From the NCBI RefSeq assembly GCF_003096415.1, contig NZ_QEKH01000002.1, forward strand, positions 208,280-272,279: a stretch of 64,000 bases of DNA. The letters are read 5' to 3'. Origin of the DNA: Victivallis vadensis. Lineage in GTDB: Bacteria; Verrucomicrobiota; Lentisphaeria; Victivallales; Victivallaceae. Positions within the stretch are counted from its first letter, which is position 1, and the number at the start of each line of letters is the position of its first letter. The notes below the pieces were generated by a model that searched no databases, was not told the DNA's origin, and worked only from the letters and a program-made list of their open reading frames with translations. Position numbers and translations under genes: made by a program. This document shows positions 42,686 to 51,332 of this stretch, in pieces.

Positions 42686-43399
42686 TTATTCTGTATAGGT
42701 ACACTGGTTCGGCATGAATTTCGACTTGTTGATCGCGTCGTCCATGCTGGTGGGGCGGCAGCTGCCGTCGGCATAGGCGGTGTTCGCGCGCTTGTTGTGG
42801 CTGAAGCGCCCGACGGCCTTGGGATCGCCCCAGTTGCGCGGGTCCACCATGTAATACTGCGTCCAGTCGGCGGTTTTGGGGTAGTTTTTGTTGACCGAAT
42901 CCATGAAGATCGCGTAATCCGACGGCGAGATGCCGGTCTGCTTCTGAACGGCAGCCACATCGGTGTAGCCGTTGTTGATGAATTCGTTGGAAGGATTGCC
43001 CTTCAGGTAGTTGTAGCGGTAGACCACCCGGCCGTAGACCTGGTACATTTCGTTCATGATCCGCCCGTAGGGCTTGAAGGATTCGCAGGTGAACAGCTTG
43101 GAGTCGGCCATATACCCGAGGTTGACCAGCCGCTGCCACCAGATCGAATTGTCCCCGAACCGGTCGTCGATATGCCGGAGGATGTATTTGTGGTCGTTCG
43201 CATAGAACAGCCCGGCGGTGCCGATCTGCTTGAGGTTGCTGACACATTTGATGCTCTTTGCCTTGTCGCGCGCCTGATTCAATGCGGGCAGCAGCATCGA
43301 AGCGAGGATTGCGATAATAGCGATCACGATGAGCAGCTCAATCAAGGTGAACTGATCTTTCTGCAGGGGCAAGTCGGTCGGCGTGAATTTCCTTTTCAT
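42686..43399 (-). CDS. Prepilin-type pseudopilin-like protein
   Basis: 237 residues from ATG 43399 (cggaggaaaa upstream). A leader of 16 residues, [16 protein letters not shown], then [19 protein letters not shown] and [13 protein letters not shown]. Domain with [31 protein letters not shown] and [16 protein letters not shown]9-DG motif [13 protein letters not shown]. First gene of the unit ending with the six-hairpin enzyme; two candidate promoters lie upstream. Confidence 0.85.
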   Translation of the reverse strand: MKRKFTPTDLPLQKDQFTLIELLIVIAIIAILASMLLPALNQARDKAKSIKCVSNLKQIGTAGLFYANDHKYILRHIDDRFGDNSIWWQRLVNLGYMADSKLFTCESFKPYGRIMNEMYQVYGRVVYRYNYLKGNPSNEFINNGYTDVAAVQKQTGISPSDYAIFMDSVNKNYPKTADWTQYYMVDPRNWGDPKAVGRFSHNKRANTAYADGSCRPTSMDDAINKSKFMPNQCTYTE

Positions 43400-43429
43400 T
43401 TTTCCTCCGGGATGACGTTGGGTAATCTT

Positions 43430-43457
43430 ACTATACCGGTGCGGCACGTTTTTGCAA
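43430..43457 (-). promoter_or_regulatory. Proximal candidate promoter of the pseudopilin unit
   Basis: Minus-strand TTGCAA (43457-43452), 16-nt spacer, TATAGT (43435-43430), 31 nt from ATG 43399. Confidence 0.4.
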
Positions 43458-43486
43458 CATGCGTGATAAAATTTTGTTTCTATGTA

Positions 43487-43515
43487 ATTATACCTGATTT
43501 TCTTTTAAAAAGCAA
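43487..43515 (-). promoter_or_regulatory. Distal promoter of the pseudopilin unit with shared 14-bp site
   Basis: Minus-strand TTGCTT (43515-43510), 17-nt spacer, TATAAT (43492-43487). The sequence atcaggtataatta (43498-43485, minus strand) covering its -10 is repeated exactly at the divergent promoter at 43723-43736. Part of the 388-bp AT-rich divergent region 43400-43787; no gene lies in it. Confidence 0.6.
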
Positions 43516-43705
43516 CCGAAAATCCGAAAAAATTGAAAAAATTTAAAGGAAAGTTGGGGGACGGAGGTGGAAAACCAATATTTTCTTTCCGGTTTACCGC
43601 TTTGCTGTGATTGTTGTATCTTGTTTTATATCAATTTTTTAATTGGAATTATGCGCATGTTTTGAAGGAATCCGGAAGAAATTTCATCTTTTTTGAGGCG
43701 GGGAC

Positions 43706-43734
43706 TTGACTTTATGGTGGATATCAGGTATAAT
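43706..43734 (+). promoter_or_regulatory. Promoter of the secreted GH42-like gene with shared 14-bp site
   Basis: TTGACT (43706-43711), 17-nt spacer, TATAAT (43729-43734). The -10 lies in atcaggtataatta (43723-43736), identical to the site in the opposing promoter, so both directions are probably under one regulator. Confidence 0.7.
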
Positions 43735-43787
43735 TAGAACGTGAGCCGCCTGTAAATCGTCATTCATTCCAACCATTGAGGAGTCCG

Positions 43788-46580
43788 ATGCAAATGTTCC
43801 GCACCTGTCTTGCCGTCCTGATCCTGTCCGCCGCCGCCGCGCTGTCCGCCGCGCCGCTCGACCTGACCGATCCCGCCGTAACCGGAGGGAAGGGCGTTTC
43901 GCTCTTCAACCGCACCGGGCGCGTGAAGGTCGACCGGCTCGGAGTGTGGAATGTCTGGCCGGATTATACCGGAATCCGGGTGGATGAAGTTGAACTGGAT
44001 GGCGCTCCGGCTGATTTTGAATTCACCTTTTCGCCCGCCGACACCGCGCTGGCCTGGCTCGACGGCCATCTGTTCAGTCTGGCCGACGCTTCGGGAAACG
44101 AGGTGCTGCGGCTCGATATGGTGCGGCGCGGCCGTTTCCGGCTTGCGTTCGCCGGAAACAAAGCGGTTTCAAGGCCGCAGAAATGGGATTGCACGGTGGT
44201 CAACTGGGATAACCTGACGCCGCGCAAGCTCACGGTTCGGCTGGCTCCCGGCGGCGCCGCGCTGCTGATGGACGGCCGTACCGTCGTGAAGCTTGACGGC
44301 CCCATGCCCGCCCCCGGAAGCTATCGCGCCTTTCTGGGCCGGAAAGACGACGCCGGACGCGGCGCGCTCGGCTGGTACAGCAGTTTCGAGCGGAAACCGG
44401 CTCCGGCGGAGTTCCCGGAGCCGCAGCCGCTGCCCGGCAAGCCGGAGTGGTCGGCGCGGGTCGATGCGCTCGAACGGCTTTTCATCACGCCGGAGATGGA
44501 CCAAATTCCCTTTGACAAGGACCGGATTCGGGCGAAAGACGCCCGCATCGCCGCGATCTATATCGCCGTCGACGGCCTCTGGTACCGGCTGCTCCGCGGC
44601 CTGACGCCCGGCTTTGAATTCTTTCTGGACGAGCTTGAAAAACTGGCCGCCGCGGTACGCGCCGGAGAACTGCCGGATGAAGTCTATCAGGTCGGCGGCG
44701 GCACTCCGCCGGACCGTTTCCTCACCCCCGGCGACACGGATTTCTACTACGGCGACTGCGGCTGGGGGCTGGCGGCCTACGCGCCGGAGCTGGCCCGGCT
44801 CGGGGTCAATCTGGTTTCGGAGCACATCTGGCCTGAAGCGGTGCTCGACGCGCAGGGAAAGCCGCGGGATGTGATGCTGATCCGCCGCACCATGCCGCAG
44901 CTGGAGGAGTTTGAGAAGTACAACATCGCCTTCGACCTGATGATCGCGCCCTATACGCCGAACTGCCTGTTGAAGAAACATCCGGAATGGGAAGGCGCGT
45001 TTTTCGGCCTCGGCACCGAAAGCGAAGCCGAGAACCTGAAGCGGCAGACCGAGGAGTGGAAGGGGCGGCAGGCCGGGCACGGTTTCCTGAAAGCCTCGGT
45101 GATCGCGCCGGACTACCGCGAGATGTGCCGCACCTTCCTGGAGTATTTGCTTCCCTTTGTGCGCAACAGCCGGATGCTGGTCGCGATCGATCTCGCCAAC
45201 GAGGTGCAGCTTGAGGATTATTCGCCTCTGATGCAGCAGTATTTCCGCGACTGGCTGCGCCGAAAATACGGCTCCGCGGAAAAGCTGAACGCGGCGTGGC
45301 GGTCGAACTACGCGTCGATCGACGATGTGCTGATGGTTCGCCCGCTGGTGTTCGACCGGACGCATCCGGTCCGCTTCTGGGACTGGGTGCTCTGCAACCG
45401 CGAGGCGGGCACCGGGCACTTCCGGTTCCTGCATGAACTCTGCCGCCGGAACGCGCCCGGCGTTCCGACCCATGTGAAGCATCTGCCGCACGAATTCGGC
45501 ACGCCGTGGTACGAGATGGGGAGCAACGCGCGCAACTTCTACGACTACGCCGACGGCATCGACCGCAAGGCGCTGGCCGGCCTGACCGAAATCATCGGCA
45601 CCGACAGTTGGGCGGACAATGCGCATGACGAATCCGGCCGCCTCTCCTCGGACGTGCCGATGCAGAGCGCCTACTTCTCGCTGCTGCGGAGTTATCAGCC
45701 GGAAAAGTGGATTTTCGACAGCGAATGGCATATCCTGCGCTGCGACCCGCCCGCCACTCCTCCGGCCTGCCTCGACATGGTCATGCAGCAGAACGCGGTG
45801 CACGGATTGCGGGCGGGCACCTTCTGGCTGGTCTGCCCCGGCAACGGCCAGCACCTCGAATTGAGCAGCACCGCGCCGCTGATGCTGCAGAGCGGGCTTA
45901 CCGGGGCGAAGATCCGCAGCAAACGCGAATATTTCAATGCGCTCGCGTCCCGTCCCCGCCGCTTCGGCGTGCTTTACAGCCCGAAATCGCGTTATGTCGG
46001 CGGCGACCTGCATTCGCTGCGGCTGCTCCGGTATTTCGAGGCGGGGATGTTCTCCGGCGCGGAACTGCGCATCGTCGACGAACGGCAGCTGATCGGCGGC
46101 GAAGTCACCGCCCGCGACCTCGATCTCTTGGTGGTGCTCGATACGCCGCTGCCGATGGAGGAGACGCCCGCAGCGTTGCGTAAATTCGCGGCGGACGGCG
46201 GCAAACTGATCCTGTACGGCGATTTCGCGACACGGCTTGCGGATGTGGATACGGCCGTGCCATTCCTGCGCCGGGAACGTGCGACGCCGTCGCAGGACGA
46301 ATGGCTGCGGCGCATCCGCCGCGACGCCGCCGAATTCGGGCTGGCCGCTCCGGTCGATGTGACCGATGAGCAGGGCAGGCCGGTCTACGGTGTGGAATGG
46401 CATGTGGGCCGCCTCGCGGATGGCCGCAGGGTATTGTACATCGCCAATATGAGCAAAGAAACCCGGAAACTGAAGCTCTCCGGCATCACCGGATTGATCG
46501 ACACCGATACCGGCAAAGCCGTTCCGGCGGGAAACATCGAATTGCCGAACTGGGGAACTTTCATCGGCATCTGCCGGTAG
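43788..46580 (+). CDS. Secreted GH42-like glycoside hydrolase
   Basis: 930 residues from ATG 43788 (gaggag upstream; ATG 43794 also possible). Signal peptide MQMFRTCLAVLILSAAAALS, cleavage near Ala22. A beta-sandwich of about 200 residues (lamin-G/concanavalin-like, FEFTFSPADTALAWLDG) precedes a TIM-barrel with LVAIDLANEVQLEDYSPLMQ (probable acid/base Glu in NEV) and the helix YFRDWLRRKYGSAEKLNAAW. The barrel also carries the candidate nucleophile in WIFDSEWHI. A trimerisation-type Rossmann domain (RRFGVLYSPKSRYVGGD, LDLLVVLDTPLP) and a small beta domain follow. Exported enzyme of the second sugar cluster. Its stop is 7 bp from the opposing larB stop. Confidence 0.75.
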   Translation: MQMFRTCLAVLILSAAAALSAAPLDLTDPAVTGGKGVSLFNRTGRVKVDRLGVWNVWPDYTGIRVDEVELDGAPADFEFTFSPADTALAWLDGHLFSLADASGNEVLRLDMVRRGRFRLAFAGNKAVSRPQKWDCTVVNWDNLTPRKLTVRLAPGGAALLMDGRTVVKLDGPMPAPGSYRAFLGRKDDAGRGALGWYSSFERKPAPAEFPEPQPLPGKPEWSARVDALERLFITPEMDQIPFDKDRIRAKDARIAAIYIAVDGLWYRLLRGLTPGFEFFLDELEKLAAAVRAGELPDEVYQVGGGTPPDRFLTPGDTDFYYGDCGWGLAAYAPELARLGVNLVSEHIWPEAVLDAQGKPRDVMLIRRTMPQLEEFEKYNIAFDLMIAPYTPNCLLKKHPEWEGAFFGLGTESEAENLKRQTEEWKGRQAGHGFLKASVIAPDYREMCRTFLEYLLPFVRNSRMLVAIDLANEVQLEDYSPLMQQYFRDWLRRKYGSAEKLNAAWRSNYASIDDVLMVRPLVFDRTHPVRFWDWVLCNREAGTGHFRFLHELCRRNAPGVPTHVKHLPHEFGTPWYEMGSNARNFYDYADGIDRKALAGLTEIIGTDSWADNAHDESGRLSSDVPMQSAYFSLLRSYQPEKWIFDSEWHILRCDPPATPPACLDMVMQQNAVHGLRAGTFWLVCPGNGQHLELSSTAPLMLQSGLTGAKIRSKREYFNALASRPRRFGVLYSPKSRYVGGDLHSLRLLRYFEAGMFSGAELRIVDERQLIGGEVTARDLDLLVVLDTPLPMEETPAALRKFAADGGKLILYGDFATRLADVDTAVPFLRRERATPSQDEWLRRIRRDAAEFGLAAPVDVTDEQGRPVYGVEWHVGRLADGRRVLYIANMSKETRKLKLSGITGLIDTDTGKAVPAGNIELPNWGTFIGICR

Positions 46581-46587
46581 ATGCCGG

Positions 46588-47340
46588 TCATTCGCGGCCG
46601 GGGGCCGCCGCCAGGTGGTTGATCTGGTGGGCGATGCTGGCGGCCCCGAAACCGTTGTCGATATTGACGACCGCCACCCCCTCCGCGCAGGAGTTCAACA
46701 TCGTCAGCAGGGGGGCCAGACCCTGAAAACTTGCACCGTAGCCGACTGAAGTGGGGACGGCGATCACGGGCTTGTCCACCAATCCTGCGACGACTCCGGC
46801 CAGGGCGCCTTCCATGCCCGCCACCGCGATCACCGCGTTGGCGGCGCGGATTGCGTCGAGCTTGGCCAGCAGCCGGTGGATTCCGGCCACGCCGACATCG
46901 TAAATCCGGGTGACATGGCTGCCGAAAAATTCCGCGCTTTGCGCCGCTTCTTCGGCGACCGGGATGTCGGCGGTTCCGCCGGTGCAGACGGCGATATTGC
47001 CGTCTCCGGCGGGAAACTCTCCGACCCGGATGATCCGTGACAGCGGGTCGTAGGCCGCTGACGGGATCGCCTCGCGCACCAGCCCGGCCTGTTCCTCCGA
47101 GGCGCGCGTGCCCATCACCCGCGAACCCTGCTCGTGGAAGCGGCGGAAGATCGCGACCAGATGCTGCGGGGCCTTGCCCGGACAGAACACCACTTCGCCG
47201 CAGCCGCGCCGCAGTTCGCGGTGGTGGTCGAGCTTGGCGAACCCCAGTTCCTCATACGGAAGTTTTTTCAGAAGCCCGGCGGCTTCGGCCACTTCGACCT
47301 CGCCGGAACGAACCTGATTCAACAATTTCAAGACATCCAT
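46588..47340 (-). CDS. larB: LarB-type pyridinium-3,5-biscarboxylate synthase (nickel pincer cofactor pathway)
   Basis: LarB carboxylates and hydrolyses nicotinate adenine dinucleotide to start the nickel-pincer cofactor of lactate racemase and related enzymes. 250 residues from ATG 47340. N-terminal region MDVLKLLNQVRSGEVEVAEA, LGFAKLDHHRELRRGCGEVV, FCPGKAPQHLVAI, then the PurE-like domain (IAVCTGGTADIPVAEEAAQS, VIAVAGMEGALAGVVAGLV, VIAVPTSVGYGASFQGLAPL). larC and larE are not in the window. It is the last gene after the polyferredoxin (11-bp gap). Confidence 0.92.
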   Translation of the reverse strand: MDVLKLLNQVRSGEVEVAEAAGLLKKLPYEELGFAKLDHHRELRRGCGEVVFCPGKAPQHLVAIFRRFHEQGSRVMGTRASEEQAGLVREAIPSAAYDPLSRIIRVGEFPAGDGNIAVCTGGTADIPVAEEAAQSAEFFGSHVTRIYDVGVAGIHRLLAKLDAIRAANAVIAVAGMEGALAGVVAGLVDKPVIAVPTSVGYGASFQGLAPLLTMLNSCAEGVAVVNIDNGFGAASIAHQINHLAAAPGRE

Positions 47341-47351
47341 GACAATCAATC

Positions 47352-48827
47352 CTAGATCAGCCAGCCGTCGTCGCCGGCAGGAGCCGGTTCGGCGGGCTTG
47401 GCGTGGGTGCGGAAATACTCCTCCGGATCGGTGGACCGCACCTGAATCGGCACCGGCCGCACCACGATCGCCCGTTCCGGCCGCACCGGGCAGGCGTATT
47501 CGCAGCTGCCGCAGCCGATGCACAGCTCGGAGGTCAGCTTCGGGATGCGGATGCCCCGGCTGTCCGGCTCCATGCGCAACGCTCCGGTCGGGCAGTGTTC
47601 GGCGCAGGCTCCGCAGTCGGTTCCGTCGGCCACCGCGACGCAGAGCGGCGGAATGTATTCGGCCAGCCCGATCCGGCAGCGCCGCTTGTCCGGCAGCGCC
47701 ATCGGCACGATGGCTCCGGTCGGGCAGACCCGGCCGCAGTTGTCGCAGTTGAATTCGCACATGCCGCGGTCGAACTTCAGGTGGACCGTGTCAGCTCCGT
47801 CTCCGGCCGGACGCAGCACATTGCCGCGGCAGTTCACCACGCAGAGCTGGCAGCCGGTGCATTTCGACCGGAAGCGGGCGGCGGAACCGGCCCCCGGCGG
47901 ATAGACCGCCCCCTGATCGGCGGCGGCCTGCTTTGCGGTGGGCTTGAAACCGCAGACCGCGGCGACCGTGACCGCCGCAGTCGCCGCGCCGCCGATCAGC
48001 AGACGGCGGCGGTCCATATCCACCGGAGCCGCCGCCGGATGGCCGTAGTGAATCGCTCCGACCGGGCAGGCCGAAAAACAGTTCATGCAGCGCACACACC
48101 GCTCATTGTCGATTTCGCCTTTCGCCAGCGCGATGCAGCCGGAGGGACAGCTGCGCACGCATTTGCCGCACTTCACACACTGTTCCTTGTCCAGCGTCAG
48201 CCGGAACCAGCCGGATTTCGCGGCCAGCCCGAGAAGCGTCCCGACCGGGCAGACGGCGGTGCAGTAGATCCGTTTCTTCCAGACCACCAGCGCGGTCAGG
48301 ATTGCCAGCGGAACCAGTCCGGCCGCCAGCGACCAGCCGAAACCGGGCCGCACCGGCAAGGTCGTCTCGGGATTCCAATGGTTGTAAAGCGCGGTATGGA
48401 TCCGGGCGCCGACGCCGCCGGCGATCGCGCCGAATTCGGAAAAGGGATCGAGCAGCCGCCAGCCGATCGCCCAGCCCAGCGCCAGCGCCAGCAGCGCCGC
48501 CAGCAGCACCCAATAGCGCACCAGTGGAAAATTCTTTACCGGTCTGGACTTGCGGAACGACAGCGCGCCGATCAGGTCCTGCAGAATTCCCAGCGGGCAG
48601 AGCAGCACGCAGTAAAACCGCCCGAAAAGGAACGTCAGCGCCAGGATCAGCACCGCGATTCCGAGTGCGCCGAACGTGAACGCCGCCGCCAGCCGGGCGA
48701 GCGCCGGACCGAGCTGGAACGCCGCCCAGTTGCTCAGCGCCACGCCGGAGCCGCAGAAAAGCGACAGCGAAATCACCAGAGAGACCGCCGCAGCCACGAT
48801 GCGGAGGATGCGCGGCAGCCTTCTCAT
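47352..48827 (-). CDS. NapH-like membrane ferredoxin fused to NapG/polyferredoxin domain
   Basis: 491 residues. N-terminal half: about five membrane helices with two NapH-type CxxxCP motifs (FYCVLLCPLG near 72, YCTAVCPVG near 190) and two 4Fe-4S clusters (CVKCGKCVRSCP, CVRCMNCFSACP). In mid-protein a second hydrophobic segment is introduced by DMDRRRLLIGGAATAAVTVA, which looks like a twin-arginine signal buried in a fusion. C-terminal half: four more clusters (CTGCQLCVVNCRGN, CDNCGRVCPTGA, CGACAEHCPTGA, CIGCGSCEYACP). Probable quinol-to-periplasm electron carrier. It overlaps the DUF362 gene by 4 bp. The natural acceptor is not evident. Confidence 0.85.
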   Translation of the reverse strand: MRRLPRILRIVAAAVSLVISLSLFCGSGVALSNWAAFQLGPALARLAAAFTFGALGIAVLILALTFLFGRFYCVLLCPLGILQDLIGALSFRKSRPVKNFPLVRYWVLLAALLALALGWAIGWRLLDPFSEFGAIAGGVGARIHTALYNHWNPETTLPVRPGFGWSLAAGLVPLAILTALVVWKKRIYCTAVCPVGTLLGLAAKSGWFRLTLDKEQCVKCGKCVRSCPSGCIALAKGEIDNERCVRCMNCFSACPVGAIHYGHPAAAPVDMDRRRLLIGGAATAAVTVAAVCGFKPTAKQAAADQGAVYPPGAGSAARFRSKCTGCQLCVVNCRGNVLRPAGDGADTVHLKFDRGMCEFNCDNCGRVCPTGAIVPMALPDKRRCRIGLAEYIPPLCVAVADGTDCGACAEHCPTGALRMEPDSRGIRIPKLTSELCIGCGSCEYACPVRPERAIVVRPVPIQVRSTDPEEYFRTHAKPAEPAPAGDDGWLI

Positions 48828-49744
48828 GCGTCAATCCGGGCGATCTTGAGTTTGGCGGTATCCATGGTGCCGTAGCCCAGCTTTTCGCCGAGTTTCAGGT
48901 GCGGAATCGACTCCAGCGGGAAACCGATGATCCGCGCCGCCATCGTATCGACCGCGACGATGTCGCGGGAAAGCAGCTGGTATTTCGGAGTTTTCACATC
49001 CGCCGGCGTCACGCCGCGCGGTCCGTTGGAGGTCACGATGCGGTAGGCGTCCACCACGTTGAGGTCCGGCTTGCGGTAGAGCACCGCGTCGGCGATGCAC
49101 TGCTGCAGATCGTTCCGGTGCATGAAGCCGCGGTCTTCGACCAGCCCCATGAAATTCTTCATCGCGCAGGACATTTTGGCTCCGCCGTGGTGTTTGAGCA
49201 CCGGCACGTTGATGAACACATCCGCTTCGAGGATCGCGTTGTGGATCAGGGCGTTCTTCATTTTCACCGCTTCCGGACGCTCCACTCTGGAGTAGTGCTC
49301 CTTCAGGTTCGCCGGAAGCACCTTGCCGCCGGCTTCGGTCACGGCGGCCGCGATGCCGCTGTTTTTGTAGCAGCTCTGCCACTCGTTGCAGGTGTGGTCG
49401 AAAACGGTCACTTCGGAGGCTCCGGCGGCGAGCGCCTGCCGGACGATTTCCGCGACCAGCTCCGGATTGGTGTTGGCCGCTTCCTCCGGCTTCTTGTCCC
49501 AGCCGATATTCGGTTTGACCACCACCTTCTGGCCGGGCTTCACAAAGGCTTTCATGCCGCCGAGCGCCTCGATCCCTTTGCGGAACATCTCCGCCGGCGT
49601 GCCGTTGCGGACCGCGACCAGGTCCGGCAGCGGTCCGGCGGCGGGGGCTTCGGCGGCGGAGAGCGCCGCTCCGGGGAGTTTCGACATGGCGGCGACGGCA
49701 ACGGCGGTCAGCGCCGAGGTTTTCAGGAATTCACGTCTGTTCAT
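48824..49744 (-). CDS. DUF362-family protein with Tat signal
   Basis: 306 residues from ATG 49744 (gaggagagg upstream). A clear twin-arginine signal MNRREFLKTSALTAVAVAAM is followed by VKPGQKVVVKPNIGWDKKPE, ASEVTVFDHTCNEWQSC, INVPVLKHHGGAKMSCAMKN (a conserved Cys) and VDTMAARIIGFPLESIPHL, all DUF362 features. Function of this family is unknown, though it is often near ferredoxins. Here it is cotranscribed with the polyferredoxin (atga overlap) and faces tatA-tatC across a 173-bp promoter region. Confidence 0.85.
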   Translation of the reverse strand: MNRREFLKTSALTAVAVAAMSKLPGAALSAAEAPAAGPLPDLVAVRNGTPAEMFRKGIEALGGMKAFVKPGQKVVVKPNIGWDKKPEEAANTNPELVAEIVRQALAAGASEVTVFDHTCNEWQSCYKNSGIAAAVTEAGGKVLPANLKEHYSRVERPEAVKMKNALIHNAILEADVFINVPVLKHHGGAKMSCAMKNFMGLVEDRGFMHRNDLQQCIADAVLYRKPDLNVVDAYRIVTSNGPRGVTPADVKTPKYQLLSRDIVAVDTMAARIIGFPLESIPHLKLGEKLGYGTMDTAKLKIARIDA

Positions 49745-49798
49745 AGATGGGCCTCTCCTCGATGGTTCACGGTTGACGGGGCTTTGCAATTTGTTAAT

Positions 49799-49826
49799 AA
49801 TGTAGAATCCTGATTAAAAAAATCAA
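49799..49826 (-). promoter_or_regulatory. Promoter of the DUF362-polyferredoxin-larB unit
   Basis: Minus-strand TTGATT (49826-49821), 16-nt spacer, TACATT (49804-49799). Confidence 0.4.
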
Positions 49827-49866
49827 GATTTTATGCCGTGAAAATCAAAGAAATATTTTCCCGGAC

Positions 49867-49894
49867 TTGCAATTCCGCGGCAAAGTTGTATTTT
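49867..49894 (+). promoter_or_regulatory. Promoter of tatAC
   Basis: TTGCAA (49867-49872), 16-nt spacer, TATTTT (49889-49894), 23 nt before ATG 49918 with an aaggag ribosome site. Confidence 0.45.
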
Positions 49895-49917
49895 TATGGA
49901 AAAAGGAGTCCTGTTTT

Positions 49918-50133
49918 ATGTCCATCGGTTTCACTGAAATTCTGGTCATCCTGGTCGTGATCCTGCTGCTGTTCGGAGCCAAGCGCATTCCGGAACTGGC
50001 CCGCGCTTTCGGCAAAGCCTCCTATGAGTTCAAGAAGGCCAAAAATGAGCTGACCCGCGAATCGCAGGAGTTGATCGACACCGCCGAGAAAAAGGCGGAA
50101 GCGGAAGACAAAAGTTCCAAGCACGATGCCTGA
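49918..50133 (+). CDS. tatA: Sec-independent translocase subunit TatA
   Basis: 71 residues: a single membrane helix [20 protein letters not shown], the FG hinge followed by [20 protein letters not shown] amphipathic helix, then a charged tail. Forms the pore-like oligomer for folded twin-arginine substrates. Start at 49918 behind aaaaggag; upstream in-frame codons lack a ribosome site. Overlaps tatC by 8 bp. No tatB-like second gene is present, so TatA may serve both roles. Confidence 0.93.
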   Translation: MSIGFTEILVILVVILLLFGAKRIPELARAFGKASYEFKKAKNELTRESQELIDTAEKKAEAEDKSSKHDA

Positions 50134-50908
50134 ACTGCCCGACCAGCCGCTGATCGCCCATCTGGAGGCGCTCCGTAATGCGTTGCTGAATATGCTTTAC
50201 ATGACGGCGGCGCTCTATCCCGCCGCCTACTGGATCACGCCGGAGGTGATCGATTTTCTGGTCCGCTGGAGCTGCCCGCCGGAGATGGGGCAGCTCAACT
50301 ATTTTACGCCGATGGAGGTCTTTATCGCGCGGCTCAAGCTCGCGCTCGTGCTGGCGCTGGCCGCCGCGTTCCCGTTCAACGCATGGCAGTTGTGGCGTTT
50401 TTTGATGCCCGCGCTGTACGAATCGGAGCGGCGGGCGCTCAAATGGTGGATCGGGGCTTCGACGCTGCTGTTTGTCATGGGCGCGGGGTTCTGCCTCGGC
50501 ACGATCCTGCCGCTGCTGATGCGGTTTTCGGCCGGGTTCGCGACGCCGAACCTGAAGCCGGTGATCGGGCTGGCGGGCTTTCTCGAACTTTCCGGCTGGC
50601 TGCTGCTCTCCTTCGGGCTGATGTTCCAGTTTCCGCTGGCGGTGATCCTGGCGGTCCGCTTCGGGGCGGTCCGCGTCGAAACGCTGCGCCGGGGACGGCC
50701 CTATGTGGTCGTCGGGATTCTGATCCTCGCCGCGATCCTGACGCCGCCCGACGTGGTCAGCCAGCTGCTGCTGGCGGTCCCGACCTGGATTCTGTTTGAA
50801 ATCGGCCTGCTGATCGCCGCCCGGCAGCAGAAGCGCCGCGAAGCCGCCGCCGCCGCCGAACTGGACGATGCCGTGCTCGACGTTTACCGGCAGGACAATG
50901 AATTATAA
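50126..50908 (+). CDS. tatC: Sec-independent translocase subunit TatC
   Basis: 260 residues with six membrane helices; receptor for the twin-arginine signal. The N-terminal conserved [10 protein letters not shown] stretch (HLxELR-like with a conservative change) is followed by [40 protein letters not shown] and [20 protein letters not shown], all TatC family landmarks. The basic/acidic tail ([20 protein letters not shown]) is cytoplasmic. Coupled to tatA by overlap. Confidence 0.93.
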   Translation: MPELPDQPLIAHLEALRNALLNMLYMTAALYPAAYWITPEVIDFLVRWSCPPEMGQLNYFTPMEVFIARLKLALVLALAAAFPFNAWQLWRFLMPALYESERRALKWWIGASTLLFVMGAGFCLGTILPLLMRFSAGFATPNLKPVIGLAGFLELSGWLLLSFGLMFQFPLAVILAVRFGAVRVETLRRGRPYVVVGILILAAILTPPDVVSQLLLAVPTWILFEIGLLIAARQQKRREAAAAAELDDAVLDVYRQDNEL

Positions 50909-50919
50909 GGAACCGTGCC

Positions 50920-51240
50920 ATGACCGAAGAAGAAGTGCAAAATCGCCTCGGCGAACTCGAACGGCGTCTCGCCGAAGTTGAAAAACTCCTGCCCGCCCTG
51001 ATCCGGCTCGCGCAGTCCCAGCAGCAGCGGCTTGAGGTGATTTCCGGCGTGCTGCTGCAAAGCTCCGATACGCCGGAGGAGATCCGGCGGGTCTATGAGC
51101 TGGCCGAGGCCTCCGCTCCCGAAATCCGGCGGAAGATCATCGCCCTGATCGATTCCGTCGCGACAGACGACGCGGAGGGAATGAAAGCGATGGCGGAGCG
51201 CATCCTGCGGGAATTCTCCCCGGTTTCGCCGCGGGAGTGA
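50920..51240 (+). CDS. Small coiled-coil protein, unknown function
   Basis: 106 residues, highly charged, with a predicted N-terminal coiled coil (RLGELERRLAEVEKLLPALI then RLAQSQQQRLEVISGVLLQ) and a helical C-terminal half. No recognised domain and no membrane segment. ATG 50920 with aaggaacc upstream, 11 bp after tatC, so probably cotranscribed with tatAC. Confidence 0.65.
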   Translation: MTEEEVQNRLGELERRLAEVEKLLPALIRLAQSQQQRLEVISGVLLQSSDTPEEIRRVYELAEASAPEIRRKIIALIDSVATDDAEGMKAMAERILREFSPVSPRE

Positions 51241-51262
51241 CCGCATTTTCCCCCGGCGTTAT

Positions 51263-51291
51263 TTGCTTTTAACCGTTTTTGAATGTAAATT
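51263..51291 (+). promoter_or_regulatory. Promoter of the MCE (Mla-like) operon
   Basis: TTGCTT (51263-51268), 17-nt spacer, TAAATT (51286-51291), about 40 nt before ATG 51333. Confidence 0.45.
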
Positions 51292-51332
51292 AGGCGGAAT
51301 GGAAAATAACTGAAAGGATTGGAGTGGGGGAA

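Noticed and set aside
44169..46403. 744-codon minus-strand frame
   Set aside because: Antisense to the secreted GH42-like gene with intact signal peptide and barrel motifs.
47341..47760. N-terminal extension of LarB upstream of ATG 47340
   Set aside because: The frame stays open upstream, but that DNA encodes the polyferredoxin C-terminus in another frame; LarB aligns from ATG 47340.
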